Below are positions 26,320 through 35,678 of a stretch of 64,000 nucleotides of DNA, piece after piece. The notes under the pieces are model-generated. The model did not search any database. It had not been told where the DNA came from and was given only the letters and a program-made list of their open reading frames with translations. Origin of the DNA: Qipengyuania citrea (GTDB taxonomy: Bacteria; Pseudomonadota; Alphaproteobacteria; Sphingomonadales; Sphingomonadaceae); the NCBI RefSeq assembly GCF_009828015.1, contig NZ_WTYG01000001.1, positions 310,001-374,000 on the forward strand, in the 5' to 3' direction. Each line of letters opens with the position of its first letter. Position 1 is the stretch's first letter. A program made the translations under genes and the position numbers.

Positions 26320-29300
26320 CAATAGTTCTTCCGGTAGCGGATATTGACATTCGTGGCTCCCGAGCCGCCGGCCTGGCTAAGTATCGAAAGGAATGGCGTC
26401 AGGCTCACTTCGAGCTGCGTGGCGGTGAATCCGCGCGCATCGGTGATAAATTCGACATAGATGTCGTCGGTCAGATACTGGCCTGCGGCGAGGGCGGTTC
26501 CGCGGCCGCTGGTATCATCGGGACCGAGAATGCGCAGGCGGTCTACTCCCGTCGCGGAACGCAGCTTGCCGAGCGGATTGAGACCTCCGCCGCTGCCGCG
26601 CAGCGAGTTGAGCGACGCGGCGAGCTGCACTGCCTGGATCGTCGAGAGGTTGCCGATCGAGCTGCCGAACAGGATGCGCGACAGGATTTCGTCCTGCGGC
26701 AGGCCGGGTACGCTCGAAAACGCAATCTGCGGATCGTACGCCCGGCCGGTAATGTTCACGTTGACCGTGACTTCCTCGATATCCTCGGTGGCCGTCAGGC
26801 GGATGACCGGATCGATCGAGGCGCCGCCGGTGAAATCCACGCGCCCGTCGCTCAGTTCGAACGAACGACCGGCGAAACCAAGCGTCCCGCGAACCAGTTC
26901 GACGTCGCCCGAGATGCGCGGTGCGTTACTGGTGCCGCCAAGGCGCATATCGGCCCGCCATTCGGATTCGAGCCCCATACCCGAAACATAGAGCCTTTCT
27001 GGAGCATTGAGCGCGATATCGAGCCGCAGCTGGTCGAACAGGCCGGGTTGCGGTTCGGCTGGCTCGTCGCCCGTTATCCGCTTCGGTCCGCGCGGGGGCT
27101 TGAAGCGCACGCCGGTGAGTTCGGGCACCTGCGCCGAACCCTGGCGGATGATTTCGTAGCGCGTTTCGGGCAAGGTGATTTCGCCCGACAGCAGCGCAGT
27201 CTGTCCGGCCGCCTTGGCCAGCCGCAGATTACCGGTCGCCGTGGCGGACAGCGCGTCGCTCCGCGCTAGCCGCGCATCGTCCAGTGCGACCTCGACATTC
27301 ATCGGATAGCCGCTCGCTTCCGCCAGGCTGACATAGCCCTGCGCACTGACGGTGCCGTCGCCTGCGCTCGCGGTCAGCCGTTCGATCTCGAACCGATCGC
27401 CGCTGAAGCGCCCGGCAATGGCCATGTTCGACAGCCGCGTGCCATAGGTCTGATTTTCGTAGGTGAGATTGCTGGCACGCACGATGCCGGCCAGTTGCGG
27501 ACTCTGCACCCGTCCCGAGAAATCCGCCGCCACACCGATCGGACCCGACAGCCGTTGGTCGGGCTGGCCGGAAAAGGAGAACAGCGTATCCGCGGGCCCG
27601 TTGTAGCGGATCCCGCCGTCGAGCGGCGCCGCCAGTAGGCGCGTCGTCCAGCTGCCCGAGCCGGGCGGCAGCGGAGTGAGAGAGGCAGTCATTCGCCCGA
27701 TCACGCTGCCGCGTCGGCGCATAACTGCGCGTGCCTCGCCGCCGTTGGGAAGCAGCTTGCCGACGAAGTTGATATCGACCGGCTGGCTGACCGACACCGC
27801 CGTGGTGCGACTGAAATTCGCGATCCGCAAGCGTGCGTCGGCGCGCGGGAAAGCGGAAGAACTGGCTTGGCTGAAATCGAGACTGCCGGTGGCGCGCCCG
27901 TTGATGCCGAGCCCAGGCACGAAGGCGTCGATCATCGTCAGATCAAGCGAATCGAGGCGGCTCTGGAGTTCGATGCCCGCGCCGTACGTGCCCGCCAGCC
28001 GAATATTGCCACGGCCGAAATCGATCCGCGTGGGCAGCAATTCGTATTCGCCCGAGCGCGGGATGATACGCGCCGGACTGGTGGTCGCAAAGTCGATCCC
28101 GCGCACCCGCCCCTTGAGCGCGGCGCGCCACAGGTCGGGCCGGAGTTCGGCATTCGCGGCGACGCGGAACGGCACTCCGCTGACACCTTCCGCGAGCACT
28201 TTCGCGGTGCCGCTGCCGTCGCGATAGTCGATCTTGGCGCGCGCGGCGTTGAGGTTGAGACTGCCGAAGACCGTCTGTGCAAGTTGCGCATCGGCCACGA
28301 CGTAAGGCTGGTCGTAGAGTATTATCCTCGCATCCACGATTGCCGAACCGATCGCGAGGTTGGCGGGGCCGGGCAGCACCGTGTCGCGTGCGCGCAGATT
28401 GACCAGCGCTTGCTGATATTGCCCGACCGCGTCGAGACGCACTATCCCCGCCACGCCCCGCCCATTGGCATCGAGCCGGCCAGCGAATGGCCCCGCCGGA
28501 GTCTGCGACAGCGAGCCGGAGAAATCTATTCCGGCCAGGTTCGCGCTATTGATATCGAGCGTCAGCTGATTGCCCGTCCCGAGCACGACATCTGCGGTTA
28601 GCGGGCCATAATCGGTATCGGCGGTGGCATCGAGCCGGTAGCCGTTCCGTGTACCGGTGATGTCCGCGCGCAAATTGGCGAGGCCGATGCCGAAATCTGG
28701 CCGCTCGGCGGTGACCACGGCTTGGGGATCGGTGAGCGTCCCCGCCACCCGCACCCCGACCCGGCCATAGGCATCTGTGATGCCGTCGGCATTGAGCGCG
28801 AGCCGTCCGTCTGGCGCGTAGAAGCCATTGCCGCCAGTTATGCGCACGGCGGAAGCACGCAGCGAAAGGTTCGAGAAGCGAATGACCCCGTCCGGTCCAT
28901 AGCGCACATCGCTTGCGGCAACGGCATTGCCGCCGAGGAAATTGCGCACGCTCTCATTGAACAGGCTGGTCGAGCGAGCGCGGACCCGGCCCGCCAGCGC
29001 GAAACCGCCGTCCTGCGATTCGAGATCGACGTTGGTCTCGATGTTGAAGATGCCGACGCTTTCCACCCTGTAATTGTCGATCCTGCCGTCAATCGCGCCC
29101 GTGTAGAGACCGGTGGAGATATCGGCGAGCAGGATCAGCCCGGCATCGATCCGGTCCGAACGGATCCGCATGTTGTCCGACAGGATGCGCGAGCCGTCGA
29201 TTGCGAGGTCGCCCCCGAGGCGGACATCGCGCAAGGTTCCGCCAGCGACGGTGTCGAGACCCTCGATCCGGGAGACGCTGGCTTCGACCGGTATCATGAT

Positions 29301-30527
29301 CCGGTCGGCGTCGACCGTCGCTTCGCCGCTCGCGCGAAGGTTTTCCAGCCCCATGTCGTTCATGACGAGGCGATTTGCGTTGATCGCATACTGCACTCGC
29401 GGAGTGGCGAATTCGCCGTTCAGAGTGAGCAGCGCGCGCAGCCCTCTGCCGCGCAGGTTTTCCGCCATTGCCGAGGGTTTCAGCAGCACGAACGCGAGTT
29501 TGAGATCTTCGAAGCTGTTGTCCGAAAGATCGACCAGCCCATTGGTGTTGAGGCGGAAGGCGTCGCTGTCGAGATTACCCGCGAGCGTTGCGCGGCGTTC
29601 GTCGAGCGTGGCGGTCACGTCAATATTCATCACCGGGCCGAGCAGGGCGGCGGTAGGCCCTTCGAACATCCGCGCAATCCGGGTCGGACCGCGTACGGCG
29701 AAAGTTCCCTCGCGCGCGGAGAGCTTCAGTCGGGCGAACTCGCTACCGGCGAGGTTGGCGTCGAGCCGCCCGTTCCACGCTTCCCAGCTGCCATTGCCAT
29801 TGAGGCGGATGCGGACCGGCTCGGTCAGGCCTACCATTGCCGCGAGCACGCCGTCACCGGGTGCATTCAGGTCGAGGTCGAGATCGAGCTTGTTTTCCTC
29901 GGGCAGGGCGTCGAGCAGCAGCGCGATGCGGTCGCCTCCCGCACGGCCTCGGCCCGCTATGGTCGCGGCATCGAATTTGGCCTGCGCGCGACCATCGGCG
30001 ATATGCGCCTCGCCCGCCAGCGACCCCACCCGGCGCTCGCCGCTGACCGGCGCTTCGGCGACGAAGCTGTCGATCCGGAGCGTGCCGATATCGATGTCGT
30101 AATCGGGCAGCAGCGGATCTTCGGATGGCGGCGTCTCGTTGAATTCGGGCAGGCGCTGCAGCGTGACCAGCCGCGATGTCAGTGAACGAATATCGATATG
30201 GCTATTGATGAATGCGAACGGGCGCCAGTCCATCCGCATCTCGGGCGAGGTCAGGAAGGTGCCTTTGGGATCGGATAGCGATACGTCGTGCAGGATCATT
30301 TCGCCGTAGAGCGAACCCTCGATCCGCCCGACATCGATTTCCATCCCGTTCTCGAACTCCAGCGCGCCGATTTGGTCCGCGACGAACCGTTTGCCCGGAC
30401 CGGTGTTGAGGCCGATCAGAAGCGCCGCCACCAGGAGCACCAAGCCGCCGATCACGATCGCGCCCCATTTGGCTACGGTCGGCGCGCGGTTGCGGCGGGG
30501 CGGTTCGATCTGCGTGTCTTCGGCCAT
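26319..30527 (-). CDS. tamB: Translocation and assembly module subunit TamB
   Basis: 1402 residues. One N-terminal inner-membrane anchor (WGAIVIGGLVLLVAALLIGL, about residues 20-39) is followed by a very long region of repeating beta strands, the bridging AsmA/TamB-type groove. The C-terminal DUF490/TamB domain has the conserved SRILFGSSIGNLSTIQAVQL segment and ends NIRYRKNY. TamB spans the periplasm and works with TamA in outer-membrane protein assembly and lipid transport. It overlaps tamA by one base (TGATG) and the small lipoprotein gene downstream. The surprise is the location inside a tRNA-bounded island. Confidence 0.94.
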   Translation of the reverse strand: MAEDTQIEPPRRNRAPTVAKWGAIVIGGLVLLVAALLIGLNTGPGKRFVADQIGALEFENGMEIDVGRIEGSLYGEMILHDVSLSDPKGTFLTSPEMRMDWRPFAFINSHIDIRSLTSRLVTLQRLPEFNETPPSEDPLLPDYDIDIGTLRIDSFVAEAPVSGERRVGSLAGEAHIADGRAQAKFDAATIAGRGRAGGDRIALLLDALPEENKLDLDLDLNAPGDGVLAAMVGLTEPVRIRLNGNGSWEAWNGRLDANLAGSEFARLKLSAREGTFAVRGPTRIARMFEGPTAALLGPVMNIDVTATLDERRATLAGNLDSDAFRLNTNGLVDLSDNSFEDLKLAFVLLKPSAMAENLRGRGLRALLTLNGEFATPRVQYAINANRLVMNDMGLENLRASGEATVDADRIMIPVEASVSRIEGLDTVAGGTLRDVRLGGDLAIDGSRILSDNMRIRSDRIDAGLILLADISTGLYTGAIDGRIDNYRVESVGIFNIETNVDLESQDGGFALAGRVRARSTSLFNESVRNFLGGNAVAASDVRYGPDGVIRFSNLSLRASAVRITGGNGFYAPDGRLALNADGITDAYGRVGVRVAGTLTDPQAVVTAERPDFGIGLANLRADITGTRNGYRLDATADTDYGPLTADVVLGTGNQLTLDINSANLAGIDFSGSLSQTPAGPFAGRLDANGRGVAGIVRLDAVGQYQQALVNLRARDTVLPGPANLAIGSAIVDARIILYDQPYVVADAQLAQTVFGSLNLNAARAKIDYRDGSGTAKVLAEGVSGVPFRVAANAELRPDLWRAALKGRVRGIDFATTSPARIIPRSGEYELLPTRIDFGRGNIRLAGTYGAGIELQSRLDSLDLTMIDAFVPGLGINGRATGSLDFSQASSSAFPRADARLRIANFSRTTAVSVSQPVDINFVGKLLPNGGEARAVMRRRGSVIGRMTASLTPLPPGSGSWTTRLLAAPLDGGIRYNGPADTLFSFSGQPDQRLSGPIGVAADFSGRVQSPQLAGIVRASNLTYENQTYGTRLSNMAIAGRFSGDRFEIERLTASAGDGTVSAQGYVSLAEASGYPMNVEVALDDARLARSDALSATATGNLRLAKAAGQTALLSGEITLPETRYEIIRQGSAQVPELTGVRFKPPRGPKRITGDEPAEPQPGLFDQLRLDIALNAPERLYVSGMGLESEWRADMRLGGTSNAPRISGDVELVRGTLGFAGRSFELSDGRVDFTGGASIDPVIRLTATEDIEEVTVNVNITGRAYDPQIAFSSVPGLPQDEILSRILFGSSIGNLSTIQAVQLAASLNSLRGSGGGLNPLGKLRSATGVDRLRILGPDDTSGRGTALAAGQYLTDDIYVEFITDARGFTATQLEVSLTPFLSILSQAGGSGATNVNIRYRKNY

Positions 30528-32854
30528 CAGAATGCCTGCCCGATCGAGACGTAGACTGCGAACTTGCTCTCGCCCTCGCGCCGGTCGAGCGGCATCGCGA
30601 CATCGAGCCGTAGTGGACCGAAATTGGTATAGTAGCGCCCGCCAACGCCGGCACCGAAACGCAAATCGCTGAAATCGGGGACCGTGCTTTCGTAGACCTG
30701 CCCGACATCGACGAACCCGACGACGCCGAAATTGCCGAAGCGGTAACGGACTTCGGCAGCCGCTTCGTTGAGGCTGCGCCCGCCGAGAGGCCGGTAGATG
30801 AGTGGCGCTTCCTCATCCGGTTCGTCCGGATCGGGCTCGAAATCCGGATCGGGATAAACGACGCGCGGACCCAATTGCTGGTAGCCGAAGCCGCGCACCG
30901 ATCCGCCACCCCCCGAATAGAAGCGGCGCGATGGCGCTAGGTCGAACCGGTCAATGCCCTGGATTGTGCCGAAGCGCACCCGGCCTGCCAGCGTGATCGC
31001 GTCGGTCGGCGAGAAATAGGCCGATCCGTCCACCCGCGCGCGCACATAGGGCGTGAAGCCGTCTTCCAGCGAGCCTTCCGGTTCGACCAGCGCGGTAATG
31101 CGGAATCCCTCGCGCGCATCGAGCAGGCTGTCGGTACGATCGATGCCAACCTGGCCGATCAGCCCGCCGATGAAGAAGGTGCGGCGATCAAGTTCTCCGA
31201 GAGCTAGGTCGTAATCCTGTTCGTTGGTGCCGATCAGCTGCGCGCCGTAAGCATAGGTGAAGGGCTTCTGCCAGATATTGGTCGAATCGTAGCTCACTAG
31301 CGCGGATAGGCGTCCGGTAAACGCCTCGTAGGCATCGTAGTTACTGTGAAGCGCCTCAGCGGACGCCTGAAAGGTGCGATCACGCCTGCCCGCATTGGAG
31401 CGACGGAATGTCAAGCCCGCCCCCTGTTCCTGCGTCCCCGCCACCGCGCGGGCGATCAAGGCGCCTTCGGGCGGAAAAAGATTGCGGTGAGTCCAGCTGC
31501 CTTCGATCCTGAAGCCTTGCCCGGTCCCAAAGCCAGCGCTTCCGGCCAGGGTGCGCGGCGGACCGGCATCCTGCTCGACGAGGATGGACGCGTATTCGGT
31601 GCCGTCGCCCGCCGCTTCTCCGCTCTGTTCGGGCAGGACGGAGACGGTATTGAACAGACCCGTTGCGACCAGCGCCTGCCGCAGATCGTCGACCATTCGG
31701 CTGTCGTAGAGCTCGCCGCGCTCAAAGCGCGCCAACACCTCGACATGCTCGGCGTCGAAGGCCAGATTCCCGGTCGTGCGGATTTCGCCAAACCGCGAAC
31801 GCGGTCCGGTGGTGACCGGCAAGGTATAAACCCCGTCGCCGGTTTCCTGATCGAGCAGAATGTCGCGCTGGCCGATCTCTGCGAAGGGGTAGCCGTTTTG
31901 CGGGAGAGTGACCGCCACCTGGGCTTCGGCCCCCTGTACGCGCGTGGCGATAATCGGCTCGCCTATTTTCAGTGCCAGATTGTCACGGATCAGGTTAGCT
32001 GGCTCGGTAGGCGGCGCATCAATCAGAATGTCGGAGAAAACATAGCGTGGTCCCGGCAAGACATCGATCACTGCAGTCAATGGCTGTCCGCCCGGCTCAT
32101 TCGATCGATCAACACGCGTCGTGGCGCGTGCCTCGTACCAACCCTCCGCAGCGAGGATGCGTTGCATCAAGGCGCTGTCTTCGGTCAGCCGGGCCGAAAC
32201 CTGCGCGACATTTGCTGCCTCGCCGTCGCCGTCCTCGAGCGCAGACAAATCATCGAACTGCCCGCGCAGGCTTGTGTCGGTTTGTTCATCGGCCGCATCG
32301 AGTCCGTTCACCTGAACCGAGTAGGCGATCTCGACGACCTCCTCGTCGCTCTCGTCCTGAGCGAACTCGACAGGCTCCACTTCGAACTGTTCAAGCGGTG
32401 GAAGGGGAGCCACAAGTTCGGCATCACGGACCGGCGCATCGCCGATTTCTTCCACCGTGTCGCCGTCGGCCAGAGAAGGGTCGTTGAGTGGCGGCGCCTG
32501 GCCCGCGGCCGGATTGCCATCAGCCTGCTCTGCGGCGATCCGGCGTTCGAATTCCTCGATCGACTCGATCGGTGCGTCGAGTTCAGGATCGGAAGAGGGG
32601 TCCAGTTCCGGTATCGTGTCCTGGAATTCCTCATCGGTTATTACGGGGTCAAGTTCGGGCAGGTCCGCGTCGGCAGGAGGAACTGGGACAGGAAGCTCTG
32701 AAGGATCATCACCCGTCGGCTCGACATCCTGTGCCAGCGCCGGATTAGCAACGATAGCGAGCGCGGATGCAAGCATCGAGACAGCATAAGGCCGAACCGG
32801 GGCACGATTTTTTCGCGGAGGTGTTTGAACAAGAGGCAAATTATCGACGACCAT
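30527..32854 (-). CDS. tamA: TamA, Omp85-family outer-membrane assembly protein
   Basis: About 775 residues. A signal sequence (SMLASALAIVANPALA) is followed by an unusually long acidic, proline-rich linker to about residue 190, then POTRA-type repeats and a C-terminal 16-strand barrel. Omp85 hallmarks include RRFYSGGGGSVRGFGYQQLGP, the FGVVGFVDVG strand and the terminal YVSIGQAF. TamA partners TamB, whose gene follows with a one-base overlap. The start is uncertain: ATG 32875 and ATG 32854 are both ahead of the signal sequence, and both overlap the divergent yihY reading. The acidic linker is an oddity compared with compact TamA proteins. Confidence 0.92.
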   Translation of the reverse strand: MVVDNLPLVQTPPRKNRAPVRPYAVSMLASALAIVANPALAQDVEPTGDDPSELPVPVPPADADLPELDPVITDEEFQDTIPELDPSSDPELDAPIESIEEFERRIAAEQADGNPAAGQAPPLNDPSLADGDTVEEIGDAPVRDAELVAPLPPLEQFEVEPVEFAQDESDEEVVEIAYSVQVNGLDAADEQTDTSLRGQFDDLSALEDGDGEAANVAQVSARLTEDSALMQRILAAEGWYEARATTRVDRSNEPGGQPLTAVIDVLPGPRYVFSDILIDAPPTEPANLIRDNLALKIGEPIIATRVQGAEAQVAVTLPQNGYPFAEIGQRDILLDQETGDGVYTLPVTTGPRSRFGEIRTTGNLAFDAEHVEVLARFERGELYDSRMVDDLRQALVATGLFNTVSVLPEQSGEAAGDGTEYASILVEQDAGPPRTLAGSAGFGTGQGFRIEGSWTHRNLFPPEGALIARAVAGTQEQGAGLTFRRSNAGRRDRTFQASAEALHSNYDAYEAFTGRLSALVSYDSTNIWQKPFTYAYGAQLIGTNEQDYDLALGELDRRTFFIGGLIGQVGIDRTDSLLDAREGFRITALVEPEGSLEDGFTPYVRARVDGSAYFSPTDAITLAGRVRFGTIQGIDRFDLAPSRRFYSGGGGSVRGFGYQQLGPRVVYPDPDFEPDPDEPDEEAPLIYRPLGGRSLNEAAAEVRYRFGNFGVVGFVDVGQVYESTVPDFSDLRFGAGVGGRYYTNFGPLRLDVAMPLDRREGESKFAVYVSIGQAF

Positions 32855-34000
32855 AGAAAGCGACCCAAGGTGCATAACGAAGGACTAACCGGATCATCGC
32901 CAAGCGGTCGGCAAGCCTCAGATGAGGCCGATAATCCCACCCATGGTGCAAGTACATCACCCAAACACGCTCCCGGCGCAACTGCAAAAAGCCCTTGGCA
33001 GATGCCAAAAGCTGCTTGGAAACAGATTCTTAGGCGTGTGTGGACTATGTGGGGATTTCACAATCTGTCTCTTTTGGGCGCTGGTGTGGCTTTTTTCACC
33101 TTCCTTGCGCTCACGCCGCTCATTGCCGCGACCGTAATGGTCTATGGATTGGTTGGGGACGTCGAAACCGTCCAGAGACAGATGCGGTCCATCATCGAGC
33201 TGGTCCCGCGCGAAGCGGCGACGGTCATCGAAAATCAATTGCTCAGCGTCGTCACGGCGAATGCCGGAGTGACCGGGCTAGCACTCGCCATTGCATTGGG
33301 TTTCGCAGTATTCGGAGGGATGCGTGCCGCCAACGGGCTGATTGGCGCACTCAACATCATCAACGAAGAACACGAGACAAGAGGCATTATTTCGCTAAAT
33401 TTTCGTGCGGCGGCGCTCACGTTGGCAGCGATTTTCGTAGCATTGACAGGATTGATCAGCAGCGGAATGTTTGCCTGGTTGCAAATGCAAGCCGGTGATC
33501 TGCTCGGCGAAGCAGCTGCATTTGCAATTAAGTGTCTGACCTGGATTGCATCGATCCTGTTCGGGAGCGCTGGTTTTGCTCTCATCATGCGCTTTGGACC
33601 GGACCGAGAGCCGGCCCGATGGCTATGGCTCGCTCCCGGCGCGCTCGTCGCAACAATACTCTGGATCGCAATCTCGTTCGGATTTTCGTTCTATGTAGCT
33701 TATGTCAGCGATTACAACGCCACGTATGGGTCGTTGTCCGCTATCGTCGTTTTCCTGATGTGGCTTTTTCTGTCCGCATATGGCGTTCTGGGTGGTGCGT
33801 TGCTGAACGCCGAGATCGAGCGCCAAACAACGGTCGACACGACGACCGGTCAGGAAATGCCGATTGGAGAACGGGGCGCGGTTCTCGCCGATTTGGCCGA
33901 AGGCGGGCTCTCCATTAGCCAGTGGATGGAAAAGGCAGAACGTCGTGCCGTCCGCCGTCACTTGCGATCTCATAAGATCAAGTCCTCGTTGAGGAATTGA
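32825..34000 (+). CDS. YihY/virulence factor BrkB family membrane protein
   Basis: Up to 391 residues with about six membrane helices. The family core is clear: FHNLSLLGAGVAFFTFLAL near residue 77, then LTPLIAATVMVYGLVGD, later FYVAYVSDYNATYGSLSAIV and FLMWLFLSAYGVLGGALLNAE. The function of YihY/BrkB proteins is not established; the old ribonuclease BN label is wrong. A charged N-terminal region of about 58 residues precedes the core, and starting at ATG 33002 would remove it and the overlap with tamA. Divergent from tamA. Confidence 0.88.
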   Translation: MNKRQIIDDHRKRPKVHNEGLTGSSPSGRQASDEADNPTHGASTSPKHAPGATAKSPWQMPKAAWKQILRRVWTMWGFHNLSLLGAGVAFFTFLALTPLIAATVMVYGLVGDVETVQRQMRSIIELVPREAATVIENQLLSVVTANAGVTGLALAIALGFAVFGGMRAANGLIGALNIINEEHETRGIISLNFRAAALTLAAIFVALTGLISSGMFAWLQMQAGDLLGEAAAFAIKCLTWIASILFGSAGFALIMRFGPDREPARWLWLAPGALVATILWIAISFGFSFYVAYVSDYNATYGSLSAIVVFLMWLFLSAYGVLGGALLNAEIERQTTVDTTTGQEMPIGERGAVLADLAEGGLSISQWMEKAERRAVRRHLRSHKIKSSLRN

Positions 34001-34231
34001 GGCGATGGGTGTCTACGCTTTGCGACGTTTGAGTAGGAAGGTTCGCCCGATATGACAATTTAGGGGACGGTTCCTGCCCGTCCGGTTCTGGCATGGGGTT
34101 GGGCGGAGCGGACCTTCGGCTTGCGCGCCCAACTGCGGTCATGGGGGTGTCTCCTTCCGCATGCGCGAAAGCAGACGTTAATGCTCAGCATACGAGTTAG
34201 GCCTCTAACGCCGACACGGGGGCAGTCATTC

Positions 34232-34687
34232 GTGCGCCATATTGATCTTTTTATCGCAGCAGCATCGATGACCTTCGTGACCGCATGTGTTGAAGACCAC
34301 CCTCTCGCCGCGTCGCGTCTTGCTGATTATAAACCATTCGATCTCAAGACGCGGCCGCACTTCTCCAGCTATCAGAACGTTGTTGGCTCATACCTGCGTC
34401 GAGAAGCGCTAGGGGAGGACTCACAAGCTTGTGTCGTCGGTCTGACGCGCGGAGGCCGAGACACTGATGTGGTATGGGTCATTTGGCGCGGAGGCGATCG
34501 GCTCATTCGATGGTTCCCCGGAGAAAATAACCTCGAATTGTCCTCCCGCAATCTCAGCTTGACCGAGGATGTCGTTCCTACCGATGCAGACATCGGCACA
34601 AGCACCTACCTTGAGAGCCGTCCATGGGTGAATGAGCTAGAGCGCTTGTGCGAAAAGCATGGCCGCCGCGTATCCGCAAATCAGTAA
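34232..34687 (+). CDS. Small putative lipoprotein, function unknown
   Basis: About 151 residues from GTG 34232, which has GGGGGCAG upstream. The N-terminus RHIDLFIAAASMTFVTACVE looks like a signal peptide with lipobox VTAC. The mature part has a compact core (VVWVIWRGGDRLIRWFPG) and no family I recognise. Longer in-frame starts (34121 and 34181) would bury the signal peptide. GC is lower than in the neighbours, consistent with acquired DNA. The shared hairpin at 34862-34880 may terminate it. Confidence 0.6.
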   Translation: MRHIDLFIAAASMTFVTACVEDHPLAASRLADYKPFDLKTRPHFSSYQNVVGSYLRREALGEDSQACVVGLTRGGRDTDVVWVIWRGGDRLIRWFPGENNLELSSRNLSLTEDVVPTDADIGTSTYLESRPWVNELERLCEKHGRRVSANQ

Positions 34688-34861
34688 TTCTGCGCTGACC
34701 GAAGGGACTGCTTCTGCAAACATGTGACCAGAAGCCGACGGTCGCAAAACCAACCGCTAACGGCCATTTCCGTGGGCCGGAATGTGATCCTTACGGGCGT
34801 CATATTTTCGGCAGAAACCGGGCCGGGAAGAGACAGTCCGGTTCCGGTGGTCAGACGGCAA

Positions 34862-34880
34862 AAAGCCGCCATTCGGCTTT
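34862..34880 (-). terminator. Bidirectional terminator between convergent small genes
   Basis: AAAGCCG-CCATT-CGGCTTT stem-loop with an extra run of A on the left, which reads TTTTT on the minus strand after the stem, 57 bases beyond the DUF2939-like gene stop. It can also serve the plus-strand lipoprotein gene. Confidence 0.75.
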
Positions 34881-34937
34881 CTATACTATTCTAGGCTCGG
34901 AGCCGTCGAACGGCTTGGGCGCGCCCTTCATGGTCTT

Positions 34938-35483
34938 TTATCGGATAGCCACGGTAAGCTCGATGGCAACGAGACGCCAACTGAGACCATCCCGCTCGAA
35001 GCGATAGCTGTTGCCGCTTGCTTCGTTGCGACCCGACGGCGTGGCGACGATTGTATTCAGTCCAGACCAATCGAACGACCAGCTATCGGCAGTTTCCATC
35101 ATGCGGGGCATGGGGCCCGCGGATTCTCCATCAGGAAAATCTGCGGGCAGTCCGGCGGCGGCGGCGAACTGCCATTCGCCGTAAGGTTCGTTAACGAACA
35201 TCCGAACTGCTCGCGGGTCTGACATCGCATCCAGAACGGCGTCCTTCGTGTAGGGCGGTTGGTAAGTATCGACCTGTAGCAACATTTGCCGCTCGAATGC
35301 GGCCCGCACACCTTGCCGGTTGTAGAGGGAGAGTAGCTCTTCGGGGTCAGCGTCCCAATTGCTGAGTGCTGCAATCGCCAGTCGCGGCGAGAAAGCATAC
35401 CAGCTACCTGCAGCCACAATCACGAGTGCGACAAAGGCCGTGGCTAGCCAGAAGAAGCGAGAGTACCTCATTCCCAAACGCAT
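34938..35483 (-). CDS. DUF2939-like single-pass membrane protein
   Basis: 181 residues. One N-terminal membrane segment (FFWLATAFVALVIVAAGSWYA) is followed by FSPRLAIAALSNWDADPEEL and SLYNRQGVRAAFERQMLLQ, the pattern of DUF2939 proteins, in which a short helical segment counts off a periplasmic domain of unknown role. ATG 35471 (MRYSRF) is an alternative start. It is divergent from the 12-gene lipoprotein run that begins at 35679; a terminator follows it. Confidence 0.65.
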   Translation of the reverse strand: MRLGMRYSRFFWLATAFVALVIVAAGSWYAFSPRLAIAALSNWDADPEELLSLYNRQGVRAAFERQMLLQVDTYQPPYTKDAVLDAMSDPRAVRMFVNEPYGEWQFAAAAGLPADFPDGESAGPMPRMMETADSWSFDWSGLNTIVATPSGRNEASGNSYRFERDGLSWRLVAIELTVAIR

Positions 35484-35678
35484 AGCAGTGCAAGGCTTGT
35501 TACGCTCTATGGTTTATCATGAGTGCTCATTTCTGTTTTGAGACGGGTCGTCATTTGCTCGTCAGCTATTGAATGCCCGGCATGATCAACATGAGATTAT
35601 AACGAAAAAAGCGCTTCGTTTCAGTGCCGTTCAGCGAGAATGCTCCATAATACATCGTCACATTTGGGAGGTGGTGTA

